The notes: generated by a model from the letters alone, not told the origin. A stretch of 30,638 nt of DNA from Litorimonas sp964435725 (GCA_964435725.1 CAYTAJ010000026.1:1-30638), one strand, 5' to 3'. Positions 6,230-15,049 are shown, counted from the stretch's first letter. Translations and numbers: made by a program.

Positions 6230-7711
6230 ATGAGCACTGTTATTCTTTCTATTGATCAAGGTACAACTTCGTCTCGAACTTTAGTATTTTCGCCAAAGGG
6301 GAACATACTCTTCACAGCCCAAGAAGAGTTTCCTCAAATTTATCCTCAAGATGGCTGGGTAGAACATGATCCTGAAGCAATTTGGGAAACAGTTCTAAAC
6401 ACGCTTAAACAAGCGTATAAATTCGCCAAAGATAACGCACATGAGATTGCAAGCATTGGCATAACCAATCAGCGCGAAACAACCTTGGTCTGGAATAAGG
6501 ATACAGGTATATGTCTTTACAATGCTATCGTATGGCAAGACAGACGGACAGCGGATATATGCCGCGCCATGGCCGAGACTATGCCAGTAGCAGATCTAAA
6601 TACCAAAACAGGCTTACTCCATGACCCATACTTCAGTGGCAGTAAGATTGCGTGGATTCTCGATAATGTTGAAGGTGCCAGAGATTTAGCTAATCAAGGT
6701 AAGCTCGCTTTTGGGACCGTCGACTGCTTTCTCATTTGGCGTTTAACAGAGGGTAAAACTCACGCCACAGATGCCACCAATGCCAGTCGGACCAACCTGT
6801 TTAATATCCACGCACAAGAGTGGGACAATGAATTATTGGAACTCTTCAATGTCCCGGCCTCTGGCCTCCCCGATGTGAAAGATTGTGTCGCTGATTTTGG
6901 CACTTCCACGGTCTTGGACACAAACATTCCTATTCTGGGCGTCGCAGGTGATCAACAAGCCGCCGCAATTGGGCAAGCCTGTTTTGAGCGCGGTGATATT
7001 AAATCGACCTATGGCACGGGCTGTTTCGTCATCCTCAACACAGGGGATAAATGTGTGACGTCAAAGAACCGTCTCCTATCAACAGTCTGCTATCGTTTGG
7101 ACGGCAAGACAACTTATGCGCTTGAAGGATCAATTTTTATCGCAGGCGCAGCGGTGCAATGGCTTCGTGACGGCATCCAAATTATCGACCATGCCAAAGA
7201 TACAGAAGCGATGTGTCGATCTTTGGATGACAATAAAGGTACATATCTTGTCCCCGCTTTCACGGGGCTAGGAGCGCCTTATTGGGACCCAGAGGCCCGC
7301 GGTGCCATGTTTGGCCTCACCCGCGATACAGGGCGTGCCGAAATCGCGCGCGCAACAGTCGAAAGCGTCTGTTACCAAACTTATGACTTATTCTCGGCTA
7401 TGGCGTCGGACGGCGTCAAACCCACAACCTTGCGCGTCGATGGCGGCATGGTCGCCAATAGCTGGATGGTGGATTATCTGTCGGGTATTTTAGGCATTCC
7501 TGTCGAACGCCCCAAAGTCCTTGAAACGACCGCCTTTGGTGCCGCAGCCCTTGCCGCACTTGGCGCTGGCGTTTTTAACTCACTCGATGAGGTTAAAGCG
7601 GCCTGGCAACTTGATCAACGCTTTGAACCCAATATCGATAAAGACATGCGAGAGCAGGTCCTTGGCGATTGGAAATCCTGCATTGGTAAAGTCCTGACGA
7701 AAAAGTCTTAA
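6230..7711 (+). CDS. glpK: Glycerol kinase
   Basis: A full-length 493-residue FGGY-family kinase that phosphorylates glycerol to sn-glycerol 3-phosphate in the cytoplasm, using ATP. Diagnostic segments: the N-terminal phosphate-binding loop SIDQGTTSSRTLVF, the glycerol-site region GITNQRETTLVWNK and WQDRRT, GVAGDQQAAAIGQACFERGDIKSTYGTG, and the C-terminal GAPYWDPEARGAMFGLTRDT and LRVDGGMVANSW adenosine-binding motif. Length matches the family (about 500). No glpF, glpD or regulator gene is adjacent. The start follows TTGACC-N17-TTAAAG so closely that the mRNA could be leaderless. Substrate within FGGY is best supported as glycerol because of the near-continuous match to known GlpK motifs. Confidence 0.97.
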   Translation: MSTVILSIDQGTTSSRTLVFSPKGNILFTAQEEFPQIYPQDGWVEHDPEAIWETVLNTLKQAYKFAKDNAHEIASIGITNQRETTLVWNKDTGICLYNAIVWQDRRTADICRAMAETMPVADLNTKTGLLHDPYFSGSKIAWILDNVEGARDLANQGKLAFGTVDCFLIWRLTEGKTHATDATNASRTNLFNIHAQEWDNELLELFNVPASGLPDVKDCVADFGTSTVLDTNIPILGVAGDQQAAAIGQACFERGDIKSTYGTGCFVILNTGDKCVTSKNRLLSTVCYRLDGKTTYALEGSIFIAGAAVQWLRDGIQIIDHAKDTEAMCRSLDDNKGTYLVPAFTGLGAPYWDPEARGAMFGLTRDTGRAEIARATVESVCYQTYDLFSAMASDGVKPTTLRVDGGMVANSWMVDYLSGILGIPVERPKVLETTAFGAAALAALGAGVFNSLDEVKAAWQLDQRFEPNIDKDMREQVLGDWKSCIGKVLTKKS

Positions 7712-7730
7712 TTGGGTGACATTTCAGGCT

Positions 7731-7758
7731 TTGCCTCGCGATTTTGTCACGCTATAGA
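7731..7758 (+). promoter_or_regulatory. Candidate tRNA promoter
   Basis: TTGCCT (7731-7736), 16 bases, TATAGA (7753-7758), ending 14 bases before the tRNA. Placement and sequence suit a sigma70 promoter for the tRNA gene. Confidence 0.5.
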
Positions 7759-7772
7759 CCGCCTAGACCAAT

Positions 7773-7849
7773 GGGGGGATAGCTCAGTTGGTTAGAGCCG
7801 TCCGCTCATAACGGATTGGTCGGGGGTTCGAGTCCCTCTCCCCCTACCA
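7773..7849 (+). tRNA. tRNA with CAU anticodon (Ile2 or elongator Met)
   Basis: A complete cloverleaf with encoded CCA. Acceptor GGGGGGA pairs with TCCCCCT (G1 opposite U72 is a wobble), D stem GCTC/GAGC, anticodon stem GTCCG/CGGAT with loop CTCATAA (anticodon CAT at 7807-7809), T stem GGGGG/CCCTC with loop TTCGAGT, discriminator A, CCA at 7847-7849. It is not initiator tRNA: the 1-72 mismatch and the three G-C pairs at 29-31/39-41 are absent. Whether it is elongator Met or lysidine-modified Ile2 cannot be settled by eye; the TTGGTC stretch after the anticodon stem recalls Ile2. Confidence 0.93.
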
Positions 7850-8043
7850 TTTTCCGTATTTCCACTTTGATTCAATCAATCTGACTATTATCGTCGGATA
7901 GCCGGACTCAATTATTACAAATTAACAAGGGAAGTATAATCCTCACGATTCCGTGATAATTCTAAACATACTGTAATTTATTGGAAATATACTGAAAAGA
8001 TTTTCAGGTCCATAAATTTAAAACAACTTCAAAAGGGATCACA
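7850..8043 (+). promoter_or_regulatory. AT-rich leader of the haem peroxidase gene with small palindromes
   Basis: No ORF is believed here. A perfect -10-like TATAAT lies at 7935-7940 with only a poor -35 candidate (TTATTA, 7912-7917). Two small inverted repeats follow: TCACG-ATTC-CGTGA at 7943-7956 and CTGAAAA-GA-TTTTCAG at 7992-8007. Either could be an operator. AAAAGGGA (8031-8038) close before the ATG is the ribosome site. Confidence 0.35.
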
Positions 8044-10059
8044 ATGAAGCATAAATTTCTAACAAGCTCTTTAATGGCTATGAGCATGGTTTTGGTCGCT
8101 TGTGGCGATGAAAATAATACGACAAGCTCAACCCAACAACTCACACCTCTATCGGTGAGTGCGGGTGCAGATAAGACATCCAACGAACGCGACAACGTCG
8201 AAGTCGAAGGCAGCCTAAGTGGCGCAACCTCTGGCGCAACAATTACTTGGTCGCAAGTGTCTGGACCTATGGTAGATTTAAACAATGTGTCGAGTTTAGC
8301 TATCGAATTTACGGCCCCAAATGTAAGGGACTCAGCCGCAATTGTCTTAAGGTTATCTGTTTCTGACGGGCCAGGACGAACGGCCACAGATGATGTGTCC
8401 ATTACCATTGAGAACGTCACTAACGGCCCTGATGGCCCTTCTCCACAAGGTATTCCGGATGATGGGAATGACCGAAGAGACCGCGCCCGTAATGACCGTG
8501 AAAACCGTCGAATGCTCGATAACCGTGAAGTCCGCACTTATGATGGTTCCAATAATAATACAGCCAACCCTGAATGGGGCACGAGTTTTGCTCATTTACA
8601 GCGTCTAGCCCCAAACGATTATGCAGATGGTATTGATGATCTAGCAGGTCCAAGTCGTCCAAGTGCGCGTGTTGTTTCAAATCAAATCGTCAATCAGGAT
8701 GGTGGAGTGTCTATTCCCAACACATTCGACACGACAGACTTTGTTTGGCAATGGGGACAATGGATTGACCATGACCTCGACCTTACCGATGGTGCAGAAG
8801 AGGATGCAGACATTGTCGTGCCAACAGGTGATGTATTTTTTGACCCACAAAGCACAGGCCTAGAAGTTATTTCATTTAGCCGTGCCCTATTTGATCCAAA
8901 CACAGGGTTTACAACAGCCAACCCACGCGAACAGGAAAATGAAATCACAAGCTGGATTGATGGGTCCATGATTTATGGCTCTGATGATGAGCGGGCCGAA
9001 GCCTTGCGTGTTGGCAGTGATAGCCCTTATCTCGCGACAAGTGATGGTAACCTTCTACCTTTTAATTCAGACTCTCTAACGAATGCGAATGGCTTTGTTA
9101 CTGACCCAACCGCTCTCTTCCTTGCAGGTGACATTCGCGTGAATGAGCAACTTGCCTTAGCAACGATGCACACATTGTTTGTACGCGAACACAATCGCAT
9201 CGCTGAAATTTTAGAAGATGATTTTCCAAATAATACCGCGGATGAGATTTTCGAAGCGACAAGACGTCTTGTCATCGCGAAGCTACAAATCATAACCTAT
9301 GATGAGTGGTTGCCAGCTCTCATTGGTGATAACGCTATTCCCGCCTACACAGGTTATGACTCTTCGGTGAATGGTACAATTTATAACGAATTTAGCTCAG
9401 CCGCCTTCCGTCTTGGACACTCAATGCTTAATGAGCAGCTATTGCGACTGGATGCAGATGGCAATACGATAGAAGATGGAAATGTTGATTTGGCCAGTGC
9501 CTTCTTTACCGCGCATCAAATACTGACAGAAGAAACATCTCTTGATCCAATTTTGCGCGGTCTGGCCACGCAAATTCATCAAAAATTAGATAATAAAGTT
9601 GTTAGCGATCTTCGGAATTTCCTATTTGGTCAACCAGGTGATGGGGGTCTTGACTTGCCATCCCTAAACATCCAGCGCGGTCGCGATCATGGTGTGCCTG
9701 ATTACAATACAATGCGAGTTGCTATGGGCTTAACAGCCGTCACTCAATTTAGCGAAATTTCATCGGACACTGATGTTGTAAACGCTTTATCGACAACCTA
9801 TTCAACAGTCGATGACATTGACCTATGGGTAGGAGGCCTTGCAGAAGACCCCGTATCAGGATCACAGCTCGGAGAGTTATTCCAAGCAATAATTGTAAGA
9901 CAATTCACAGAAGTTCGTGATGGCGACAGATTTTGGTATGAAAATGACTTGACCAATGATGAGCTCAACAGAGTGAGAGGCACAACTCTCGCGCAAGTAA
10001 TTCGAGCCAACACAGATATCGGTAGTGAACTTCAAGACAATGTTTTTGAAGCGCCCTAA
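8044..10059 (+). CDS. Lipoprotein haem peroxidase of the animal (myeloperoxidase) family with N-terminal Ig/PKD-like domain
   Basis: A 671-residue exported protein. Signal peptide ends in lipobox LVAC (Cys20). Residues about 35-125 form an Ig/PKD-like beta domain (SAGADKTSNERDNVEVEGS ... ITWSQVSGP ... LRLSVSDGPG). A Gly/Asp/Arg-rich linker (about 128-158) leads to an animal-type haem peroxidase domain. Key residues: distal Asp242-His243 in QWGQWIDHDLD, catalytic Arg295 in REQENEITSWIDGSMIYGS, HTLFVREHNRIA (376-387), proximal His459 in AAFRLGHSM, and the hallmark LNIQRGRDHGVPDYN (541-555). Known members oxidise halides or phenols with H2O2; some bacterial ones (peroxicins) make hypohalous acids. 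It would be anchored to the outer membrane or face the periplasm. It faces the DUF1800-DUF1501 operon with an 11-base gap. Confidence 0.95.
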   Translation: MKHKFLTSSLMAMSMVLVACGDENNTTSSTQQLTPLSVSAGADKTSNERDNVEVEGSLSGATSGATITWSQVSGPMVDLNNVSSLAIEFTAPNVRDSAAIVLRLSVSDGPGRTATDDVSITIENVTNGPDGPSPQGIPDDGNDRRDRARNDRENRRMLDNREVRTYDGSNNNTANPEWGTSFAHLQRLAPNDYADGIDDLAGPSRPSARVVSNQIVNQDGGVSIPNTFDTTDFVWQWGQWIDHDLDLTDGAEEDADIVVPTGDVFFDPQSTGLEVISFSRALFDPNTGFTTANPREQENEITSWIDGSMIYGSDDERAEALRVGSDSPYLATSDGNLLPFNSDSLTNANGFVTDPTALFLAGDIRVNEQLALATMHTLFVREHNRIAEILEDDFPNNTADEIFEATRRLVIAKLQIITYDEWLPALIGDNAIPAYTGYDSSVNGTIYNEFSSAAFRLGHSMLNEQLLRLDADGNTIEDGNVDLASAFFTAHQILTEETSLDPILRGLATQIHQKLDNKVVSDLRNFLFGQPGDGGLDLPSLNIQRGRDHGVPDYNTMRVAMGLTAVTQFSEISSDTDVVNALSTTYSTVDDIDLWVGGLAEDPVSGSQLGELFQAIIVRQFTEVRDGDRFWYENDLTNDELNRVRGTTLAQVIRANTDIGSELQDNVFEAP

Positions 10060-10070
10060 AAGGTAGGAGC

Positions 10071-11519
10071 TTAAATCGAAGCGGCGCCCATGAAACCTAA
10101 GTCAGGATCTGCGAATTCACTTAAAACCGGTAACGCTTCCATAATTTCCGCCTCACTCAGCCCAAACCAACGGCCGAGTGTGGCGGCATATTGCTCTACG
10201 GCAACACTCGGAATGAGGCGACCATTGCCAGAATCCAAATCATGACCAATATCATAAGGTGGGATGTCTCCGTAGATATTACCGCCATTAACGGCGCCAC
10301 CAACAACAAAATGATGCGACCCCCATCCGTGATCGGTACCATTTCCATTTTCAATAAGCGCGCGACCAAAATCAGACGCAGTAAACAACGTCACATTATT
10401 TTCTAGACCGAGTTCAACCATGGCATTGTAAAAGGCAGCGATAGAATTTGCGTAATCACGTTGATGGCCGCTCAGATCTGCTGCCTGATTGTCATGCGTA
10501 TCAAATCCGCCCATACCGACAAAGAATATCTGTCGACTCATATTCAAGGCACTGCGAACATTAATCGTCTCGGCGATGGTTTTTAATTGAGTGCCGACAA
10601 AACTTTGCGGGAAGACCGTTCCTATTGGAAGGCCCCCTCGTAAGGCATCTGCAATTTGTTCATTTGAGGTAAAAGCCCGATTATTGATGGTTGCAATATC
10701 GCGTTCAAAAAGGTTGGTATTTGAGAGGCCAAGATTGCGGTATTGTTCTTCCAATAATTGCGCAGCTCGCGCCGAATCTTTGGCGGTGACCAGCAGTCCC
10801 ATATCAAAATTCTTTAATCCATTGACCTGTTGAGGACCCGTTGGATCTAAATTGAATTGAGGCGAATTTTGACCCGCAAGGAAAACGGAATTTCCGAATG
10901 TTGAAATCGCCGTAAAGAGCGACTCCTGACCTGTTGCGGACGCGGCAGCAAAATCAGCAAATCGCCCTCCCCAACCGAATATCTCGCCTTCGGGTGCAGA
11001 GCTCATCCAAGTTGATTGCTGATCATTATGAGAAAAGAGTTTCGCTGGAGACGGCTTGGCCCCAGTTTCAAATTCGTCGGCATCGATAGGCTCTAATAAG
11101 GGTCCGACATTCCCGACAATAGCCGCCTTTTTGCTATCGAATAGTGATTTCAGGGGCGCCAATTCTTCTGGCAAGGCAAATTCTCTTCCATCGAATTGAC
11201 TCTGATTATCCGGGGTGAGTTGAAGGAGGCGATCTCTTTCTCTTGTAGAGCCTCCAGCAAGACCCTCATACTCTCTGAAAATACCAGAACGGTAATTGGC
11301 TAATGAGTTATAGTTTGATTGGTCGTAGGGCAGCACCGTGTCATGGCCATCCTGTCCACCAAAGAAAAAGAGGCAAACAAGTGCTTTATATCCGCTTGTA
11401 TCTGCGGCGTGGGCTTTACCCGCTCCCAACGCCGATAGCAGACCCGTTGTTCCTGAAAATGAGAGCGCCCCGGCGGCAGAACTATGGGCTAAAAAGTGAC
11501 GTCTATTCATCATGTTCAA
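10071..11519 (-). CDS. DUF1501 family protein, Tat-exported
   Basis: A 482-residue protein of the DUF1501 family. The N-terminus MNMMNRRHFLAHSSAAGALSF has the twin-arginine consensus (RRHFL), followed by a hydrophobic stretch and a likely AHA cleavage site, so it is probably exported folded. Family motifs: LVCLFFFGGQDGHDTVLPYD near the N-terminus, VGMGGFDTHDNQ, FTASDFGRALIENGNGTDHGWGSHHFVVGGAVNGG. DUF1501 is distantly related to the alkaline phosphatase/sulfatase fold; the biochemical role is unknown. It lies four bases downstream of the DUF1800 gene, the usual partner, so they form an operon. An AAGAG ribosome site lies before the first ATG. Confidence 0.94.
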   Translation of the reverse strand: MNMMNRRHFLAHSSAAGALSFSGTTGLLSALGAGKAHAADTSGYKALVCLFFFGGQDGHDTVLPYDQSNYNSLANYRSGIFREYEGLAGGSTRERDRLLQLTPDNQSQFDGREFALPEELAPLKSLFDSKKAAIVGNVGPLLEPIDADEFETGAKPSPAKLFSHNDQQSTWMSSAPEGEIFGWGGRFADFAAASATGQESLFTAISTFGNSVFLAGQNSPQFNLDPTGPQQVNGLKNFDMGLLVTAKDSARAAQLLEEQYRNLGLSNTNLFERDIATINNRAFTSNEQIADALRGGLPIGTVFPQSFVGTQLKTIAETINVRSALNMSRQIFFVGMGGFDTHDNQAADLSGHQRDYANSIAAFYNAMVELGLENNVTLFTASDFGRALIENGNGTDHGWGSHHFVVGGAVNGGNIYGDIPPYDIGHDLDSGNGRLIPSVAVEQYAATLGRWFGLSEAEIMEALPVLSEFADPDLGFMGAASI

Positions 11520-11523
11520 TCTC

Positions 11524-13293
11524 TTATTTCTGTACCAAATAGCCGGGCGAAGTCATGGTCATTGTTATTCCAAGAGTGATACGTGTGAAGCGATCTTCAT
11601 TTTCCGTGCCTGCTCTGATTGGAACTTCAGCCATAATATCTGATAAGCGTTGTCGTTCTTCTTCACTCAAACGGTTGCCGGTCAACAATAAATCCAGATG
11701 ATTGATTAAAGCATCCGTATTATCGGCTATGCTGAACTCATAACTATAGTCTGGTTTCACACCACCATCATTGTCACCCGAGACGTTCTCAGCAAAATCA
11801 TAGATAAAAGCATTCATAATGTTGATGTAAGCGATAGAGGTGCTTTCATTGACTATCTGAAGTTCGGGAGCTGTCAGGCCGGCCTCCCCCGTTTCACTAT
11901 TGGGCGCGACATAGCCCGGACGGAAAAAATTGAAAACTGAAGGCGAATAGAAGGGAAACTGCCCCATTTGTCCGAAACCAAATGTACTTCCCAAAATAGT
12001 TTCATCCGCGGAGTCCGGTGTGGTTTCATTGAACGCGCGCGCCCAATTTGTAAAACGTATGACCGGCTCACGAACTTTACCGAAGGTAACAGGCACGTCT
12101 TCTGGTGTTCGGATTGCGTTCTCATCAAATAAGATAGCAGCCAAAGTAGCAGACAGATCACCGCGTTCGCCCGTCCCTATAGACGTTCCATCAGGCAGAA
12201 CGAAAGTGCCGGCCTCAAAGGTGATCGCCACTCGCTCCACATAGGCCGGTTCAGGGTTAGAGGTCACAAAGCGCTGGATCAGCTGTCGGGAAACAAAAGG
12301 GGCGACATTGGGGTGTTCAAAAATTATATCCAATGCACGGTCAATACTCTCAAAACCACCTGTATTGGCCGAAATAGTCTGACCAAGAAAACTCTTTTCG
12401 AGATCAGAGTGAAAGCCGTCAAATACCTCCATTCGCGTGTAAAGCGCGTCATCATTTTGCAGAACGCGGAAGAAATCTGACCCAGCCGTACTCATGCCCG
12501 TGAATACCCGCGCTAATCCTGTGATATCATTATTATCAAAGGTTTCCATAGGGTTGCCATCGCTACCAAGCTTTGGCGTTCCATCCATGTTCAACTCATT
12601 CAGGCCGATTGTAAAAAGCTGCAGGAGTTCACGCGCATAGTTCTCGTCAGGAACTCGGCCAGAAACCGGATCTCCTTTTGGGTTGGCCAAATAGGTGAGA
12701 TAAAAAGCCATCGCTGGCGAATAGGTTACCTCTTCCAATAAATCGCGATAATTGCCAAATGCATGGTCCGACAGGGTATCCATATAATACCCCATAGCGG
12801 GCGGATAATTAGCCAACTGTCCGCTAGCCGACACGACAATCAATTCGGAGAGTGCGAAGATCATTCTTTGCCGAAGCTGATCTTCTCCGGCAATAGCGGC
12901 ATCAAAGAAGAGATCACTTATCAACCGCCTCGGTATTTCGGTGTTAGGGGGCAGACTTGCCTCATAATCCAACATAGGTTGAAGATACTGCGTTTGTGGC
13001 TTTTCCAACTCAGATTTGAACCAATCAGACGCGCGGGTGCCTGTTAAGGACGATATATCTTCACGGGTCGGACCAAAAGTGCTGCGCGCCAGAAATCGAG
13101 ACGTTGCATCCTGTGTTTCAAACACTTTCGAAGCTGGAGGTGGCGGCGGGGGAGGAGGAGGAGGAGGTGGAGAAACAGAAACATTCCCACCACCGCTTCC
13201 GGAGGAGCCGCCACCACAAGCGCTTAGAACAAGAGCAGAAGACAAAAGTGATGTTAGTAAAACCTGACTAATCCAATTTGTCTTTTCCAACAT
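11524..13293 (-). CDS. DUF1800 family lipoprotein with poly-proline linker
   Basis: A 589-residue DUF1800 protein. Signal peptide ends in LSAC (Cys26), followed by a Gly/Ser-rich segment and 12 consecutive prolines (about residues 42-53), then the DUF1800 domain: ATSRFLARSTFGPTREDI, RQRMIFALSELIVVS, NYARELLQLFTIGLNELN, DITGLARVFTGMS, FVSRQLIQRFVTSNP, FYSPSVFNFFRPGYVAP. The lipobox and linker suggest an outer-membrane-tethered catalytic or binding domain held away from the membrane. DUF1800 nearly always neighbours DUF1501, as here; function is unknown. AGAGGAAG before the ATG supports the start. The proline tract would need EF-P for efficient translation, and its GGN-rich opposite strand could be length-variable. 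Confidence 0.94.
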   Translation of the reverse strand: MLEKTNWISQVLLTSLLSSALVLSACGGGSSGSGGGNVSVSPPPPPPPPPPPPASKVFETQDATSRFLARSTFGPTREDISSLTGTRASDWFKSELEKPQTQYLQPMLDYEASLPPNTEIPRRLISDLFFDAAIAGEDQLRQRMIFALSELIVVSASGQLANYPPAMGYYMDTLSDHAFGNYRDLLEEVTYSPAMAFYLTYLANPKGDPVSGRVPDENYARELLQLFTIGLNELNMDGTPKLGSDGNPMETFDNNDITGLARVFTGMSTAGSDFFRVLQNDDALYTRMEVFDGFHSDLEKSFLGQTISANTGGFESIDRALDIIFEHPNVAPFVSRQLIQRFVTSNPEPAYVERVAITFEAGTFVLPDGTSIGTGERGDLSATLAAILFDENAIRTPEDVPVTFGKVREPVIRFTNWARAFNETTPDSADETILGSTFGFGQMGQFPFYSPSVFNFFRPGYVAPNSETGEAGLTAPELQIVNESTSIAYINIMNAFIYDFAENVSGDNDGGVKPDYSYEFSIADNTDALINHLDLLLTGNRLSEEERQRLSDIMAEVPIRAGTENEDRFTRITLGITMTMTSPGYLVQK

Positions 13294-13462
13294 CGCTTCC
13301 TCTTTCTACTCATCTAGCAAATATTAACGGTCAAAATTATAAAATCCTTCGATTATCGCCTCTTAGTAATTAGAGGCCCAGAGTGAGTACTTTGGATGCA
13401 ACGCTAGTACATTTTTTATTTATCTGCAAAACTCCCCTCCTCTTATCTAATTTCCTTTTGTC
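13294..13462 (-). promoter_or_regulatory. Leader of the DUF1800-DUF1501 operon with a 6-bp palindrome
   Basis: AT-rich 169-base gap between two minus-strand genes. It holds an inverted repeat GCCTCT (13358-13363) / AGAGGC (13372-13377) about 65 bases before the DUF1800 start. There is no T-run, so an operator is as likely as a terminator of the carboxyltransferase gene. No clear promoter is visible. Confidence 0.35.
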
Positions 13463-14971
13463 TTATCTCATGATTAGATTGACAAATTCGCAGAGCAATT
13501 TCCGCGTGTCTCGCGGATCAATAATATCCTCGACAGCAAAGTTTTCTGCCGTACGAAAGGGTGATGTCACTTTTGCGAGACGCGCTTTAATCTCGGCTAA
13601 GTCCTGTTCGGGCGTTTCTGAATCCTCAAGTTCTGCACGATAGGCAACCTCTACGCCACCTTCCATGGGAAGGCTTCCCCAATCCCCGCTGGGCCAAGCG
13701 AAACGATATTGATAACGGCTGTGGTTCGACATGGCTGCCCCTGCAACACCGTAGGCCTTGCGGATAATGACACTCGCCCAAGACACGCTCGATTTATAGA
13801 CATCGTTCATCGCATTAACGCCGTGCCGGATCGTGGCTGTGCGTTCCGCCTCTAAGCCAATCATAAAGCCGGGGTTATCAACCAAATGAATAACAGGCAG
13901 ACCAAATTTTTCTGCTAAGTCCAAAAAGCGTTTTACCTTTTGCGCTGTATCGGCTGTCCATGAGCCACCTAGGTAAGTCGGGTCCCCTGCCAATACGGCA
14001 ACTGGCCATCCATCAAAACGAGCAAAGGCTGTAATTGCAGCGCGTCCCCAGCGACGACCCATTTCAAAGACGCTTCCCTTATCAGAGACGGATTTTATAA
14101 TCGTACGCATGTTGTAAGCTTTGTCTTTTTCTTTTGGAATAATGGACAAAAGCGCTTCATCGACGCGGTCATGCGGGTCACTCATTGGCTTTCGTTCTAA
14201 TGGCCCTCCAATATAGGATGGTAAAAAGGATAAGAAGTTTTGCGCCATTGCCATGGCCTCGGCCTCGGTTTTAGCTTCATCATCAACCACACCATTTCGC
14301 GTATGAATGTGAGAACCGCCGAGGCTTTCTTTGTCCTGATCTTCACCCAGAGCCGCAACGACAGCGGGACCCGCTGTAAAGATTTGTGACAAGCCTTTGA
14401 CCATGACGGAATAGTGGCTCGCTACAACTCGTGCAGCGCCTAACCCCGCCGTTGGCCCTAAGGCGAGAGCCACCACTGGCACAGTCTCAAGATTTTTGAC
14501 GACATGTTCCCATCCCGGTACATAAGGCACATAGGTGAAGCCCATTTGTTCCAGCATTTTCACGGAACCGCCTCCGCCTGTCCCATCAATCATGCGGATC
14601 AACGGCAGACGCATTTCCGCCGCCATTTGTTCGGCTTGGGTGAATTTACGGTGGATGGACGCATCCGCGGCACCGCCGCGGACTGTAAAATCATCGGCAG
14701 TGGCGACAACAGGACGACCCGCAATATCCCCCCGTCCGAATATAAAATTTGTCGGACTAAAGGCTTTTAAGTCGCCATTTTCATCATATTGGCCTTTGCC
14801 TGCGAGCTTTCCGATTTCCCGAAAAGACCCATCATCAAGCAAATGGGCTAATCTTTCTCTTGCGTTAAGCTTGCCTCGGGCCGCTTGACGGGCAAGCTTG
14901 TCCTCGCCTCCCATTTTTACTGCCATGGCTTCACGGATGTGTTTTTCTTCAAGTTCTTTTTTCCAGCTCAT
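13463..14971 (-). CDS. Acyl-CoA carboxylase carboxyltransferase subunit (biotin-dependent, beta-type)
   Basis: A carboxyltransferase of about 502 residues, the subunit that transfers CO2 from carboxybiotin to an acyl-CoA (propionyl-, methylcrotonyl- or similar CoA). Motifs: ARGKLNARERLAHLLDDGSF at the N-terminus, the first oxyanion segment GPTAGLGAARV, LGGSHIHTRNGVVDDEA, and the C-terminal half with VDNPGFMIGLEAERTATIRHG and KAYGVAGAAMSNH. The open frame extends 16 codons further to a GTG at 15019, but the family N-terminus MSWKKELEEKHIREAMA fits the internal ATG, so I use 14971. No biotin carboxylase or biotin carrier gene is in the window, so the partner is encoded elsewhere and the substrate is not assignable. 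Confidence 0.93.
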   Translation of the reverse strand: MSWKKELEEKHIREAMAVKMGGEDKLARQAARGKLNARERLAHLLDDGSFREIGKLAGKGQYDENGDLKAFSPTNFIFGRGDIAGRPVVATADDFTVRGGAADASIHRKFTQAEQMAAEMRLPLIRMIDGTGGGGSVKMLEQMGFTYVPYVPGWEHVVKNLETVPVVALALGPTAGLGAARVVASHYSVMVKGLSQIFTAGPAVVAALGEDQDKESLGGSHIHTRNGVVDDEAKTEAEAMAMAQNFLSFLPSYIGGPLERKPMSDPHDRVDEALLSIIPKEKDKAYNMRTIIKSVSDKGSVFEMGRRWGRAAITAFARFDGWPVAVLAGDPTYLGGSWTADTAQKVKRFLDLAEKFGLPVIHLVDNPGFMIGLEAERTATIRHGVNAMNDVYKSSVSWASVIIRKAYGVAGAAMSNHSRYQYRFAWPSGDWGSLPMEGGVEVAYRAELEDSETPEQDLAEIKARLAKVTSPFRTAENFAVEDIIDPRDTRKLLCEFVNLIMR

Positions 14972-15049
14972 AGGGCTTTGTGTCAGACAGAGTTCATCTT
15001 GCCAAGCTAAGCTAAGCACCTTAGCCTCTTTTAAAAATGGAGACCGATT

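Noticed and set aside
7773..7849. Initiator tRNA-fMet, or an integration site of a mobile element
   Set aside because: The fMet features are absent, and I saw no second copy of the tRNA 3' end or any integrase gene in the window.
13016..13267. Plus-strand frame with a poly-glycine run
   Set aside because: This is the antisense shadow of the DUF1800 poly-proline tract; the DUF1800 frame has clear family motifs.
14972..15019. GTG-started 16-codon N-terminal extension of the carboxyltransferase
   Set aside because: The family N-terminus begins with MSWKKELEEKH; the extension has no family similarity and would shorten the divergent promoter region to 30 bases.
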